Assembly (NCBI RefSeq): GCF_001975225.1
Contig: NZ_CP019445.1
Coordinates: forward strand, 1,426,001-1,490,000
Direction of reading: 5' to 3'
Length of the DNA: 64,000 nucleotides
Source: Kosakonia cowanii JCM 10956 = DSM 18146
GTDB lineage: Bacteria > Pseudomonadota > Gammaproteobacteria > Enterobacterales > Enterobacteriaceae
Made by a program: the position numbers and the translations under genes. The notes beneath the pieces were generated by a model. That model was given only the letters and a program-made list of their open reading frames with translations. It did not search any database and was not told the origin of the DNA. Below are positions 8,905-19,599 of the stretch, in pieces. The stretch's first letter is position 1. Every line of letters begins with the position of its first letter.

Positions 8905-9651
8905 TGGTCGGTTTAAAATATTTATGTAAAAAAGAGGCCTCTTTTTTTTATGGCCATCACAAATTTTGTCACCTATTAAATGGTTATTCTGCTAACTTTT
9001 TGTTGCGCAAACGCGCTTGCACAAAGAATGTAAGTTATTGATTAAGAAAGGATAATATTAAAAATAAGAATAAAGTGGATAGCTGGCACAATTTGAATTT
9101 ATCGGTATAAAAATAAGAATTTGTTTGCTTAAAATATTAAAAACAAGAATTTTATAAAATTAACAATAACGAAAAACCAACAACTCTCGACGAATTTAAT
9201 TTATTTAACTCGCCTCATAAAAGCACTCAACAATTAATAAAAGTGCGTTTTGAGGTGCTTATTTGAGAACCCTGCCCGCAAGACTTTACGCGCCGTTATC
9301 AACGCAAAAACCTAATAACCATGCGCCCTGCCGTCACGCGGGCTGACCGTCGTGATACTAAGCTCATTTTTATTACGCGTAATGCCATCGCTTCTTCTTA
9401 TATTTCACCGCCTTTTGGCGATGCTGGCAGGAAAAAGGGTTGCGGCTTTTTACCCTCGCTCTCCAGGAATTTTCGCAGATTTAAGCCACGCATGAAGAGA
9501 ATTAAGCAGCAGTGTAAGGCTTACACAGAACATTATTTGTGGCCTCTGTTTACCTTCCGCTCAGCGGAGCTTTTGCTGACAGGCTATCGCACGTAAGATA
9601 GAAACGTCGTTTCAAAACCATCAGGCACCGCCAGATACGAGAGGAGAGATC
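8905..9651. other. Long AT-rich intergenic region
   Basis: About 750 bp between the chemoreceptor promoter and gpr. It contains a perfect 20-bp palindrome at 8928-8947 (A6-GAGGCCTC-T6) with no loop. It also contains three near-identical 12-mers AAAAAT/CAAGAAT at 9060, 9109 and 9139. A 91-aa frame at 9321-9596 has no ribosome site and no protein-like pattern. I see no recognisable gene. Confidence 0.5.
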
Positions 9652-10692
9652 ATGCCCGGCTTCGCCAACCCTCAGCGTTATGAAGAGATGCAGTATCGTT
9701 ACTGCGGCAAGAGCGGTCTGCAACTGCCCGCCCTGTCGCTCGGTTTATGGCACAGTTTTGGTCACGTCAACGCACTGGATGCGCAGCGCGCGCTGCTGCG
9801 TAAAGCGTTCGACCTGGGAATCACCCACTTCGATTTAGCCAATAACTATGGGCCGCCTGCCGGCAGCGCGGAGGAGAATTTTGGTCGCCTGCTGCGCGAC
9901 GATTTTGCCCCTTACCGCGATGAACTGATTATCTCCACCAAAGCGGGCTACGATATGTGGCCCGGCCCGTATGGCTCCGGCGGCTCGCGCAAGTATCTGC
10001 TCGCCAGCCTCGATCAGAGCCTTAAGCGTCTGGGCGTCGACTATGTCGATATCTTCTATTCCCACCGCGTGGATGAGAAGACACCGATGGAGGAGACCGC
10101 TGCCGCGCTCGCGCAGGCGGTGCAGAGTGGCAAAGCGCTCTACGTTGGCATCTCCTCCTATTCGACGGAGCGTACGCAGCAGATGGCCGCGCTACTGCGC
10201 GAGTGGAAAGTGCCGCTGCTTATCCATCAACCCTCCTACAACATCCTCAATCGCTGGGTCGATAACACTGGGCTTTTAGACGCGCTTGAGGAGAACGGCG
10301 TCGGCTGTATCGCCTTTACGCCGCTGGCACAGGGTTTGCTGACGGGCAAATATCTCAACGGTATTCCTGAAGGGTCGCGCATGCAGCGCGAAGGCAAAAA
10401 GGTGCGCGGCCTGACGGAGAAGATGCTCACCGAGAGCAATCTCGCCAGCCTGCGTCTGCTTAATGAGATGGCCGACCGCCGTGGGCAGTCAATGGCGCAG
10501 ATGGCGTTAAGCTGGCTGTTGAAAGATAGCCGAGTGACATCGGTATTGATTGGTGCCAGCCGCCCGGAGCAGCTGGAGGAGAATGTGCAGGCGTTAAACA
10601 ACCTGAGCTTTAGCGCCGATGAGCTGGCGCAAATTGATAAGCATGTGGCCGACGGGGAGCTGAACCTGTGGCAGGCATCATCGGATAAATAG
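9652..10692 (+). CDS. gpr: L-glyceraldehyde 3-phosphate reductase (aldo-keto reductase)
   Basis: NADPH-dependent aldo-keto reductase (YghZ in E. coli, AKR14 family). It reduces L-glyceraldehyde 3-phosphate and methylglyoxal, a detoxifying role in the cytoplasm. It is 346 aa, the same length as the E. coli protein, and nearly collinear with it. The TIM-barrel motifs are present: FDLANNYGPP with the catalytic Asp/Tyr, STKAGYDMWPGPYG with the Lys, YSHRVD with the His, and the cofactor region IGASRPEQLEENV. A GAGAGGAGAG ribosome site precedes the ATG. It is monocistronic, ending at a REP element that separates it from convergent yqhA. Confidence 0.95.
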   Translation: MPGFANPQRYEEMQYRYCGKSGLQLPALSLGLWHSFGHVNALDAQRALLRKAFDLGITHFDLANNYGPPAGSAEENFGRLLRDDFAPYRDELIISTKAGYDMWPGPYGSGGSRKYLLASLDQSLKRLGVDYVDIFYSHRVDEKTPMEETAAALAQAVQSGKALYVGISSYSTERTQQMAALLREWKVPLLIHQPSYNILNRWVDNTGLLDALEENGVGCIAFTPLAQGLLTGKYLNGIPEGSRMQREGKKVRGLTEKMLTESNLASLRLLNEMADRRGQSMAQMALSWLLKDSRVTSVLIGASRPEQLEENVQALNNLSFSADELAQIDKHVADGELNLWQASSDK

Positions 10693-10699
10693 AAGTGAC

Positions 10700-10750
10700 G
10701 TGCCGGAGGCGCAGTTTGCCGGAGGGCGCTGCGCTTATCCGGCCCAGGCC
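10700..10750. repeat. REP element between gpr and yqhA
   Basis: Imperfect palindrome of the REP type (GCCGGAGGGCGCTGCGCTTATCCGGC-like, about 10719-10744) plus a partial copy before it. It lies between two convergent genes, a usual place for REPs. Confidence 0.75.
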
Positions 10751-10760
10751 CCACCAAAAA

Positions 10761-11279
<519 letters not shown>

Positions 11280-11341
11280 CTAAACCGGCGCTCAGTATAG
11301 CCTGACACCGTCAGCCTTTTGCAACACTCCGGCTGACTTAA

Positions 11342-11848
11342 CTACACCTCGGCGGGGTTTACCCACGGACGCTGGTTCTCCGGCCAAATCAGCACAACCA
11401 GCGCAGGGTAAGCTTCGGTGCTGAACTCATGGAAACACTGGCGCAGGTTGAGCACATCCAGATCGCTCGGCGAGACTTTTTCGCCATTGACGCAGCGTTT
11501 TTTAATGTTGTCGTAATACTTATACACGGCGGAATTGAGATCGCTGCAACGACGCTGCGCTTCAAATAAACCGGGCGTGTTATTTATCTCCGCCATCTTC
11601 ATGCGCTTAATCGTCGCTTGCAAAAAATCGATATATTCATGGTTAACGCGCCAGTACCACTCTGGGGTAATCGCGTTCATTAACGTCGAAAAATGATCTT
11701 CGCCCTCTTCTTTTGATAGCGGCGTTAACTGTGGTGCTTGCTCATTAATTTCACTAAGGGGAGTCTTTTTATTGTACTCATGCATCAATAATAAAACGCC
11801 GCCCGTTAGCAGCAATAAAGTAATAACAGAATACAAAATACTGTCCAT
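11342..11848 (-). CDS. Hypothetical membrane-anchored protein, 168 aa
   Basis: Not recognised. One N-terminal transmembrane segment (about residues 4-22, ILYSVITLLLLTGGVLLLM) is followed by a hydrophilic helical domain. This makes it a likely single-pass inner-membrane protein with N-out or N-in topology undecided. The soluble part has two Cys (RRCSDLN, KKRCVNG, LRQCF) and aromatic-rich patches (TPEWYWRVNHEYIDF). AAGGAG 7 nt before the ATG supports the start. It is divergent from the two-gene unit at 11952-12795, sharing a 103-bp promoter region, and convergent with nothing. Its codon use is more AT-rich than that of yqhA and yghA, so an acquired module is plausible. Confidence 0.75.
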   Translation of the reverse strand: MDSILYSVITLLLLTGGVLLLMHEYNKKTPLSEINEQAPQLTPLSKEEGEDHFSTLMNAITPEWYWRVNHEYIDFLQATIKRMKMAEINNTPGLFEAQRRCSDLNSAVYKYYDNIKKRCVNGEKVSPSDLDVLNLRQCFHEFSTEAYPALVVLIWPENQRPWVNPAEV

Positions 11849-11951
11849 CGGCAGACTCCTTTTTTTTGATTTTAAAATTGCCTCATGATATTGTCAACGA
11901 ACCTCGCCCCTTAATATTCTCTCCCCTGTTAAATAGTAAAGGATAATAGAA

Positions 11952-12356
11952 ATGCTTCCCGAGAACCTTGTCCCGGCACGCTTTCATCTTTCTGCCGTTG
12001 AAACCGGGGCAGCACCAGAGGGAAAAGAGCCTGATTTTACTCAGGATATTGGCCCACTTTCTGAGCATGCGCAAAATATATTAGCCAACGCCAGCCGCAG
12101 CGGCCAATCGCGTAATATGCTGCTTGAAGAGCACGATCGTCATATTAAAGAGCGCCTATTCCGGGTCGTGAAGATTGAAACCTTTGCGCGTTTACTTAAT
12201 GATTTGCAAGCCGAAGGTGAGATTGATGCTCAGACTCTGAGCAAAATAATTTCCGATAAGACGCAAACTATTAACGACGCTGGTAATGAGATTTGGCTTA
12301 ATCTGATTACCCGCGAAAAAGATGAGCCAATCTTTTATAAACTTGGGGATGAATAA
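11952..12356 (+). CDS. Hypothetical cytoplasmic protein, 134 aa
   Basis: Not recognised. Soluble and mostly helical by composition. Residues about 30-60 (PLSEHAQNILANASRSGQSR) and 70-110 (RLFRVVKIETFARLLNDLQA) look like amphipathic helices. The C-terminus (NLITREKDEPIFYKLGDE) overlaps the start of the next gene by 8 nt, so the two are translationally coupled. AAAGGATAATAGAA precedes the ATG. The partner gene and the divergent membrane protein at 11342-11848 are its only close neighbours, which suggests a three-gene functional unit. Confidence 0.7.
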   Translation: MLPENLVPARFHLSAVETGAAPEGKEPDFTQDIGPLSEHAQNILANASRSGQSRNMLLEEHDRHIKERLFRVVKIETFARLLNDLQAEGEIDAQTLSKIISDKTQTINDAGNEIWLNLITREKDEPIFYKLGDE

Positions 12357-12795
12357 CGTGGCTGAAATTGAAAATAATAACGTCTATATCAATTACAGCG
12401 AAAGCAAAAGCGACGAATTTATCTTAAAGCAAAATATCGATGCGCTGGTGCAGAGTAAAAACGAGACGATTCAACGCATTGCCCAGGATTTAGTTTCTAT
12501 TCCGGCGGCACTGGTGCGGTTGAAGTGGCAAAACCGCCGTGAAATCTACCCCCTGCAGGTGAAAGAGGAGATTTACGGCGCTGCGATTGCCGCCATTATC
12601 GAACAGAACCCTGAGCTGCGCGAAAAGATCATGGGCCGGCTGGAGGCGAACTATCAGCACCTGGTGAGCCGTGAGAGCGCGACACTGCGCTGGAGCCGCA
12701 AACTGAGCGAAGGCATATACCGCACCTCGACGGTGCAGGCGGTGGCAGTAGCGGTGAAAGAAAAGCCAGCCAAAGCGAGCAGCAAAGGGAAGTAA
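12349..12795 (+). CDS. Hypothetical protein coupled to the 134-aa gene
   Basis: Not recognised. About 148 aa from ATG 12349, which overlaps the end of the upstream gene; a GTG at 12358, just after the upstream stop, is an alternative. The N-terminus is acidic and Asn-rich (EIENNNVYINYSESKSDEF). The middle is helical (LVQSKNETIQRIAQDLVSIPAALVRLKW; KEEIYGAAIAAIIEQNPELR). The C-terminus is a basic tail ending KAKASSKGK-like, possibly nucleic-acid or membrane contacting. No signal peptide. No terminator is evident before yghA, but yghA has its own ribosome site after a 92-bp gap. Confidence 0.68.
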   Translation: MNNVAEIENNNVYINYSESKSDEFILKQNIDALVQSKNETIQRIAQDLVSIPAALVRLKWQNRREIYPLQVKEEIYGAAIAAIIEQNPELREKIMGRLEANYQHLVSRESATLRWSRKLSEGIYRTSTVQAVAVAVKEKPAKASSKGK

Positions 12796-12887
12796 CCCTC
12801 CGCGATAAAGAAAATCCTGAATTTGCCTGCGAAGTCAGCGTGAACTTCTATCCTTAAGGTCTAAGCAACCGATATGGAGGATACTTA

Positions 12888-13784
12888 ATGGCAACTGACC
12901 AGACAAAAATCCAGGATCCGACCACCCAGTACTACACCGGTGAATATCCTAAGCAGAAGCAGCCCTTCCCCGGCGTGCAGGCGAAAATGGAACCGGTTCC
13001 CGATTGCGGTGAAAAGAGCTATGTCGGCAGCGGGCGGCTGAAAGGTCGTAAAGCGTTAGTGACCGGCGGCGACTCCGGTATTGGTCGCGCGGCGGCGATT
13101 GCCTATGCCCGCGAAGGCGCTGATGTCGCTATCAACTATCTTCCTGCCGAAGAGGAAGATGCGCAGCAGGTGAAAGAGCAGATTGAAGCAGCCGGGCGCA
13201 AAGCCGTGCTGATCCCGGGCGATTTGAGCGATGAAGAATTTGCCCGTTCTCTGCCGCATACAGCGAAAGAGCAGCTTGGCGGCCTGGATGTGCTGACGCT
13301 GGTAGCGGGTACGCAAACCGCGATTGAGGATATTGCAGACCTCAGCAGCGAGCAGTTTATCTATACCTATAAGGTCAACGTTTTCGCGCTCTTCTGGATC
13401 ACCCAGGAGGCGATTCCGCTGATGCCGCGCGGGGGTAGCATTATTACTACCTCGTCGATTCAGGCTTATCAGCCAAGCACGCACCTGCTTGATTACGCCT
13501 CAACCAAAGCGGCTATTCTCAACTACACCCGCGGGCTGGCGAAACAGGTCGCTGAGAAAGGCATTCGCGTCAACAGTGTTGCGCCAGGGCCAATCTGGAC
13601 CGCGCTGCAGATTTCCGGCGGTCAGCCGCAGGAGAAACTGCCGGAGTTCGGCCAGCAGACGCCGCTTAAACGCGCCGGTCAGCCAGCCGAGCTGGCACCT
13701 GTTTATGTCTATCTGGCAAGCCAGGAGTCGAGCTATGTCACCGCTGAAGTGCATGGCGTGACGGGTGGTGAGCACCTGAGTTAA
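12888..13784 (+). CDS. yghA: NADP-dependent short-chain oxidoreductase YghA
   Basis: Cytoplasmic SDR-family oxidoreductase, 298 aa (E. coli 294), with a glutathione-reductase-like or aldehyde-reducing role proposed for the E. coli protein. The YghA-type N-terminal extension (1-50) precedes the Rossmann fold. Motifs are the cofactor loop TGGDSGIGR (59-67), the structural site around VAGTQT, and the catalytic Ser190, Tyr203 and Lys207 (YASTK). ATGGAGGATACTTA gives a strong ribosome site. The gene ends at a bidirectional terminator shared with exbD. Confidence 0.93.
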   Translation: MATDQTKIQDPTTQYYTGEYPKQKQPFPGVQAKMEPVPDCGEKSYVGSGRLKGRKALVTGGDSGIGRAAAIAYAREGADVAINYLPAEEEDAQQVKEQIEAAGRKAVLIPGDLSDEEFARSLPHTAKEQLGGLDVLTLVAGTQTAIEDIADLSSEQFIYTYKVNVFALFWITQEAIPLMPRGGSIITTSSIQAYQPSTHLLDYASTKAAILNYTRGLAKQVAEKGIRVNSVAPGPIWTALQISGGQPQEKLPEFGQQTPLKRAGQPAELAPVYVYLASQESSYVTAEVHGVTGGEHLS

Positions 13785-13792
13785 GCAGGCAT

Positions 13793-13822
13793 AAAAAAAG
13801 CTGGCTCCGGCCAGCTTTTTTT
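13793..13822. terminator. Bidirectional terminator between yghA and exbD
   Basis: Stem 13799-13805 with 13810-13816 (AGCTGGC/GCCAGCT, loop TCCG), flanked by A7 on the left and T8 on the right. It works for both convergent genes. Confidence 0.9.
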
Positions 13823-13837
13823 TATCTCGTTCGCGGG

Positions 13838-14263
13838 TTACTTCGCTTTCGCGACCTCTTCCCCTACCAGACCGATCTTCAGATAGCCCGCCTGATGCAG
13901 GCTGTCCATCACTTTCATCATCGTCTCGTAATCAACGGTCTTATCAGCGCGGAAGAAGATGGTGGTATCCTTTTTCCCTTCGGTCACCGCGTTCAGCTGG
14001 TTGATCATCGTCTCTTCCGTCACCGGATCGTTGCCGATAAACATGCTGTTATCTGCCTTCACGGAGAGATAAATCGGTTTTTCCGGGCGCGGCTGCGGCT
14101 GGCTGGAAGAGGCAGGCAGATTGACCTTAACGTCAACGGTAGCAAGCGGCGCGGCCACCATAAAGATAATCAGCAGCACCAGCATCACGTCGATAAACGG
14201 CGTGACGTTGATTTCGTGCATTTCGCCGTTATCGTCGAGGTTTTCATTAAGACGCATTGCCAT
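13838..14263 (-). CDS. exbD: TonB-system proton channel subunit ExbD
   Basis: Inner-membrane subunit of the TonB-ExbB-ExbD motor that energises TonB-dependent receptors such as IutA. It is 141 aa from ATG 14263, the same length as E. coli ExbD; a TTG two codons earlier is less likely. It has a cytoplasmic N-terminus, one TM helix (about 22-42) with the essential Asp25 in NVTPFIDVMLVLL, and a periplasmic domain. The start lies 7 bp beyond the exbB stop, so it is co-translated from the same operon. Confidence 0.97.
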   Translation of the reverse strand: MAMRLNENLDDNGEMHEINVTPFIDVMLVLLIIFMVAAPLATVDVKVNLPASSSQPQPRPEKPIYLSVKADNSMFIGNDPVTEETMINQLNAVTEGKKDTTIFFRADKTVDYETMMKVMDSLHQAGYLKIGLVGEEVAKAK

Positions 14264-14269
14264 AGCCAA

Positions 14270-15001
14270 TCAACCTACGCGTAATTTCTGGGTGGTACGA
14301 ACCGGCTGCGCGTTGCTGGCGGCCAGATCCAGATCGCGGCTTTGCAGCAGCAGCACCTGAGCAGCAACATCGCCGAGGTTAGCTTTATAGTTACCGATCA
14401 TGCGCGCAAAGATGTTGTAGATCACTACCGCCGGGATAGCGGCGACCAGGCCGATAGCCGTTGCCAGCAGCGCTTCAGCGATGCCCGGCGCGACAACCGC
14501 GAGGTTAGTGGTTTGCGTCTGCGCAATGCCGATAAAGCTGTTCATGATGCCCCAGACGGTACCAAACAGACCAATAAAGGGCGAAATCGCGCCGATGGTG
14601 GCGAGGAAACCGTTGCCGCGACCCATATGACGGCCCGTTGCCGCTACGCGTCGCTCAAGGCGGAAACCGGTGCGCTCTTTAATGCCTTCGTTATCTTCGC
14701 TGCCTGCGGAGAGCTCCAGCTCGTTCTGCGCTTCGTTGATCAACATCGCGCTCAGGCTGCGGGCGTGGAATGTCGAAGCGATCTCAGTCGCCTGATCCAG
14801 CGAGCGGGCATCGGCCAGCTGCTGCTGTTCACGCTTGAGACGGCGCTTTTGCCCGAGGATCTCAACGCTTTTACTGAAGAAAAGCGCCCAGGTGACGACT
14901 GACGCCAGAATCAGACCGATCATCACGATTTTCACCACGATATCGGCGTGCTGATACATACCCCATACGGAAAGATCCGTCTGCATCAAATTATTACCCA
15001 C
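14270..15001 (-). CDS. exbB: TonB-system proton channel subunit ExbB
   Basis: Three-TM inner-membrane protein that forms the pentameric proton channel with ExbD. It is 243 aa (E. coli 244). TM segments at about 22-43, 130-155 and 175-200, with the conserved IGAISPFIGLFGTVWGIMNSF and GIAEALLATAIGLVAAIPAVVIYN. It is the first gene of exbBD, divergent from metC, with a Fur-like box 64-78 bp upstream of its start. Confidence 0.97.
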   Translation of the reverse strand: MGNNLMQTDLSVWGMYQHADIVVKIVMIGLILASVVTWALFFSKSVEILGQKRRLKREQQQLADARSLDQATEIASTFHARSLSAMLINEAQNELELSAGSEDNEGIKERTGFRLERRVAATGRHMGRGNGFLATIGAISPFIGLFGTVWGIMNSFIGIAQTQTTNLAVVAPGIAEALLATAIGLVAAIPAVVIYNIFARMIGNYKANLGDVAAQVLLLQSRDLDLAASNAQPVRTTQKLRVG

Positions 15002-15064
15002 TCTGTTTCTCCGGGACGCAAATCACAAAAAACACTGCGCCATAATAGCAAAAAGTCGTCGAAT

Positions 15065-15079
15065 TGATAGTAGTTCTCA
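15065..15079 (-). promoter_or_regulatory. Fur box upstream of exbB
   Basis: TGATAGTAGTTCTCA matches 11 of 14 informative positions of the 7-1-7 Fur motif. Iron regulation of exbBD is known in E. coli. Confidence 0.6.
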
Positions 15080-15198
15080 TTAGTATTTACATAGTGCACA
15101 ACACAACCCGCTATTTCCTTGCGTTGACGCAGTAAACCGGCGCGTCTGCTGGTTTTATAGAAAAATTCACCGCCTCTGATGCATCATTTCGCAATCAT

Positions 15199-15222
15199 GG
15201 TAGTCTGGACATCCAGACGTAT
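15199..15222 (+). promoter_or_regulatory. MetJ operator (three tandem met boxes) of metC
   Basis: Three adjacent 8-mers, GGTAGTCT, GGACATCC and AGACGTAT, match the met box AGACGTCT at 5, 5 and 7 positions. They sit 20 bp before the metC start, as expected for methionine repression. Confidence 0.75.
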
Positions 15223-15235
15223 AAAAACAGGTTGA

Positions 15236-16429
<1,194 letters not shown>

Positions 16430-16546
16430 ACCATGATTAACGGGGCAAAAAGTAAGATTATTCTCCCTTTGTTGCGCCCCGGATCGAGGTCTTTTTGGCG
16501 AAGTGGAGTACAATAGCCTCCTCTACGCGGTTCCACAGGAAAGCCC

Positions 16547-17206
16547 ATGGCTGTTATTCAAGATATTATTGCTGCGCTCTGGCATCACGACTTTGCTGCG
16601 CTGGCCGATCCGCACGTTGTCGGCGTTGTCTATCTCGTGATGTTTGCCACGCTCTTTTTAGAGAACGGCTTGCTTCCTGCCTCGTTTTTACCGGGCGACA
16701 GCTTACTGCTGCTCGCCGGGGCGCTGATTGCGCGCGGCTGCATGGACTTTGTCTCAACGCTGCTGATCCTTACCTCCGCCGCCAGTCTCGGCTGCTGGCT
16801 GAGCTATGTTCAGGGGCGCTGGCTGGGCAATACGCGTATTGTGAAAAGCTGGCTGGCGCAGCTGCCGGTGAAGTATCACGAGCGCGCCACCTGCATGTTT
16901 GACCGTCACGGCCTGCTGGCGCTGCTGGCCGGGCGTTTTCTGGCTTTTATCCGCACCCTGTTGCCAACGATGGCCGGTATCTCTGGCTTGTCGAACCGCC
17001 GTTTTCAGCTCTTCAACTGGCTGAGCGCGCTGCTGTGGGTCGGCGTGGTGATCTCGCTCGGCTACGCGATTAGCATGATCCCGTTTGTGAAACGCCACGA
17101 AGACCAGGTGATGACCTTTTTAATGGTGCTGCCGCTGTTCCTGCTGGTGGTGGGCCTGATTGGTGCCGTTACTGTCGTGCTAAAGAAGAAGTTCAGCAAC
17201 GCCTGA
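16547..17206 (+). CDS. yghB: DedA-family inner-membrane protein YghB
   Basis: DedA/SNARE-associated (VTT-domain) membrane protein, 219 aa as in E. coli. Redundant with YqjA for cell division, Tat export and proton-motive-force homeostasis. Family signatures are visible: [24 protein letters not shown] (about 37-60) and [25 protein letters not shown] (about 119-143), with the essential acidic (Glu39, Asp51) and Arg residues. Several TM segments follow, and the tail is basic. The ribosome site CACAGGAAAG precedes the ATG. It ends at a hairpin shared with convergent yqhC. Confidence 0.95.
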   Translation: MAVIQDIIAALWHHDFAALADPHVVGVVYLVMFATLFLENGLLPASFLPGDSLLLLAGALIARGCMDFVSTLLILTSAASLGCWLSYVQGRWLGNTRIVKSWLAQLPVKYHERATCMFDRHGLLALLAGRFLAFIRTLLPTMAGISGLSNRRFQLFNWLSALLWVGVVISLGYAISMIPFVKRHEDQVMTFLMVLPLFLLVVGLIGAVTVVLKKKFSNA

Positions 17207-17212
17207 GTTACT

Positions 17213-17234
17213 GCCCTCTTCGCGCGAAGAGGGC
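17213..17234. terminator. Hairpin between convergent yghB and yqhC
   Basis: Perfect 10-bp inverted repeat (17213-17222 with 17225-17234). There is no clean T-tract on either side, so termination efficiency is uncertain. Confidence 0.5.
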
Positions 17235-17239
17235 CTCCG

Positions 17240-18139
17240 TTATGCCCCCTGCATGGTGCGAATGCGCGCCAAATCCTCTCCCGGCGTCACGCCGAAGTAA
17301 CGCTTAAATTCGCGGCTAAACTGCGATGGGCTCTCATAGCCGACACGCATCGCCGCCGCGCTCGCTTTCATGCCATCGTGCACCATCAACATCCGCGCTT
17401 TGTGCAGGCGGTAGGTTTTCAGGTATTGCAGCGGCGAGGTGCTGGTCACCGATTTGAAGTTATGGTGAAACGCCGAGACGCTCATGTTCGCTTCTGCCGC
17501 TAACTGGTCGACGCTGAGGTTTTCGGTGTACTGGCTCTCAATGCGCTTTAAGACGCGGCTAATCAGGCTGAAGTGGGTCTGACGGCTCACCAGCGCCAGC
17601 AGCGCACCGCCGCGCGGCCCGGTCAGCACGTGGTAAAGCATCTCGCGGATAATCTGTTTGCCCAGAATGCGCGCGTCCAGCGGGCGCTCCATCACATCCA
17701 GCAGGCGCTCCGCCGCGCAGAGGATCTCCTCTGATAACACCGCCGAGTTAATACCGCTGGCGGCGTTCTCCGGGCGAAAATGCTCATCTTCACCGATATC
17801 CATCAGCAGCTCCTGCAACTGCAAGATGTCGACATTAAGACGAATGCCCGCCAGCGGTACCTCCGGCGTGGCAAAGGTTTCACACTCGAAGGGCAGCGGC
17901 ACCGTTAACAGCAGATATTCGTTGGTGTCATAGCGAAAGACGCGCTCGTTGATATACCCGATTTTATGGCCGGAAAAGAGAAACACGATCCCCGGCTGGT
18001 ACATCACCGGCGTCCGGGTGCCGGGCTGCGTGCCATAGAGCAGGCGGATATCCGGCAGCAGCGCGGTCAATCTATTTTCATTATTTTTCAGTCTCTTAAC
18101 TTTTTCAGTCAGATGCAGGCAGATCGCTTCACGGTTCAT
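17240..18139 (-). CDS. yqhC: AraC-family activator YqhC
   Basis: Aldehyde-responsive transcription activator of yqhD and dkgA, 299 aa. It has an N-terminal sensing domain (about 1-190) and a C-terminal pair of AraC helix-turn-helices (about 200-295: [26 protein letters not shown] and [25 protein letters not shown]). Start ATG at 18137-18139. It is divergent from yqhD, with the regulated promoter lying in the 193-bp gap between them. Confidence 0.95.
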   Translation of the reverse strand: MNREAICLHLTEKVKRLKNNENRLTALLPDIRLLYGTQPGTRTPVMYQPGIVFLFSGHKIGYINERVFRYDTNEYLLLTVPLPFECETFATPEVPLAGIRLNVDILQLQELLMDIGEDEHFRPENAASGINSAVLSEEILCAAERLLDVMERPLDARILGKQIIREMLYHVLTGPRGGALLALVSRQTHFSLISRVLKRIESQYTENLSVDQLAAEANMSVSAFHHNFKSVTSTSPLQYLKTYRLHKARMLMVHDGMKASAAAMRVGYESPSQFSREFKRYFGVTPGEDLARIRTMQGA

Positions 18140-18332
18140 GGTTTGCCACTCCGGCGGCCAGTTTCAACGGCTCTAGTGTGCAAACTTTTGTGACATTTCT
18201 CCAGCCGGATAGAGAAACAGGCAAGACATCGGCAGGAATGTGCATTGAGCCTGTGCAGCCCCGCGCCCACAATGATCGGCATCGGGCGGCCTGCCGCCTC
18301 AGATTTTTCACCTCATCAGAAGGGAACGAGCA

Positions 18333-19496
18333 ATGAATAACTTTAATCTGCATACCCCAACCCGCATTCTTTTTGGCAAAGGCGCAATTGCCGAACTGCG
18401 CGCGCAGCTCCCTGACAACGCCCGCGTGCTGATCACTTATGGCGGCGGCAGCGTGAAGAAAAACGGCGTACTTGACCAGGTTTACAGCGCGCTGGACGGA
18501 ATGGACGTGCGCGAGTTCAGCGGTATCGAACCAAACCCGACCTACGAAACGCTGATGAAAGCGGTGCAGGTGGTACGCGATGAGCAGATCACCTTCCTGC
18601 TGGCAGTCGGTGGCGGTTCAGTGCTGGATGGCACCAAATTTATCGCAGCCGCTGCCCACTACGCCGAGGGCGTCGATCCATGGCATATCCTGCAAACCCG
18701 CGGCAGCGAGATCAAAAGCGCCATTCCGATGGGCTCCGTGCTGACGCTGCCGGCTACCGGCTCTGAATCCAACGCCGGTGCGGTGGTTTCCCGTAAAGCG
18801 ACCGGCGATAAGCAGGCGTTCCACTCTCCGTTCGTGCAGCCGGTCTTCGCGGTGCTCGATCCGGTTTACACCTACACCCTGCCCCCGCGTCAGGTGGCGA
18901 ATGGCGTAGTTGACGCCTTTGTCCATACTGTAGAGCAGTACGTCACTTATCCGGTAGATGGCAAAATTCAGGATCGCTTCGCCGAAGGCATTCTGCTGAC
19001 GCTGGTTGAAGATGGCCCGAAAGCGTTGCAGGAGCCGGAGAATTACAACGTGCGCGCCAACGTTATGTGGGCGGCGACCCAGGCGCTGAACGGCCTGATT
19101 GGCGCGGGCGTGCCGCAGGATTGGGCTACCCATATGCTGGGCCATGAGTTGACAGCGATGCACGGGCTGGATCACGCACAAACGCTGGCGGTGGTACTGC
19201 CTGCGCTGTGGAATGAGAAGCGCGACACCAAACGCGAAAAACTGCTGCAATACGCCGCACGCGTATGGAATATCACCGAAGGCAGCGACGATGAGCGCAT
19301 TGACGCGGCAATTACCGCCACGCGCGACTTCTTCGAGCGTATGGGCGTGCCGACGCGTCTTTCCGGCTACGGCCTTGATGGCAGCTCCATTCCGGCGCTG
19401 TTGGCTAAACTGGAAGAGCACGGCATGACGGCGCTGGGCGAGCATCAGGATATTACGCTGGATGTGAGCCGCCGCATCTACGAAGCCGCGCGCTAA
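18333..19496 (+). CDS. yqhD: NADPH-dependent aldehyde reductase / alcohol dehydrogenase YqhD
   Basis: Iron-type (group III) alcohol dehydrogenase that reduces toxic short-chain aldehydes (acrolein, malondialdehyde, butanal, furfural) with NADPH. It is 387 aa as in E. coli. Visible motifs: the NADPH loop YGGGSVKKNG (36-45), GGGSVLDGTKF (93-103), metal ligands Asp194 and His198 in NGVVDAFVHTVEQY, and two further His in HMLGHELTAMHGLDH. AAGGGAACGAGCA ribosome site. It is under YqhC control with dkgA 103 bp downstream. Confidence 0.97.
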   Translation: MNNFNLHTPTRILFGKGAIAELRAQLPDNARVLITYGGGSVKKNGVLDQVYSALDGMDVREFSGIEPNPTYETLMKAVQVVRDEQITFLLAVGGGSVLDGTKFIAAAAHYAEGVDPWHILQTRGSEIKSAIPMGSVLTLPATGSESNAGAVVSRKATGDKQAFHSPFVQPVFAVLDPVYTYTLPPRQVANGVVDAFVHTVEQYVTYPVDGKIQDRFAEGILLTLVEDGPKALQEPENYNVRANVMWAATQALNGLIGAGVPQDWATHMLGHELTAMHGLDHAQTLAVVLPALWNEKRDTKREKLLQYAARVWNITEGSDDERIDAAITATRDFFERMGVPTRLSGYGLDGSSIPALLAKLEEHGMTALGEHQDITLDVSRRIYEAAR

Positions 19497-19599
19497 GCGC
19501 TTCTCCACCCCCGGCTTTCGTTTTTGGGTTTTTCGACCACACTTAATGCAAACCAGCTTACCCGGCCTGTCCCGGTAAGCCTAGCGAAAGGAGAAATGC

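Noticed and set aside
9321..9596. 91-aa frame upstream of gpr
   Set aside because: No ribosome site and no coherent composition.
18618..19508. 296-aa frame antisense to yqhD
   Set aside because: Shadow of a well-conserved gene; no homology recognised.
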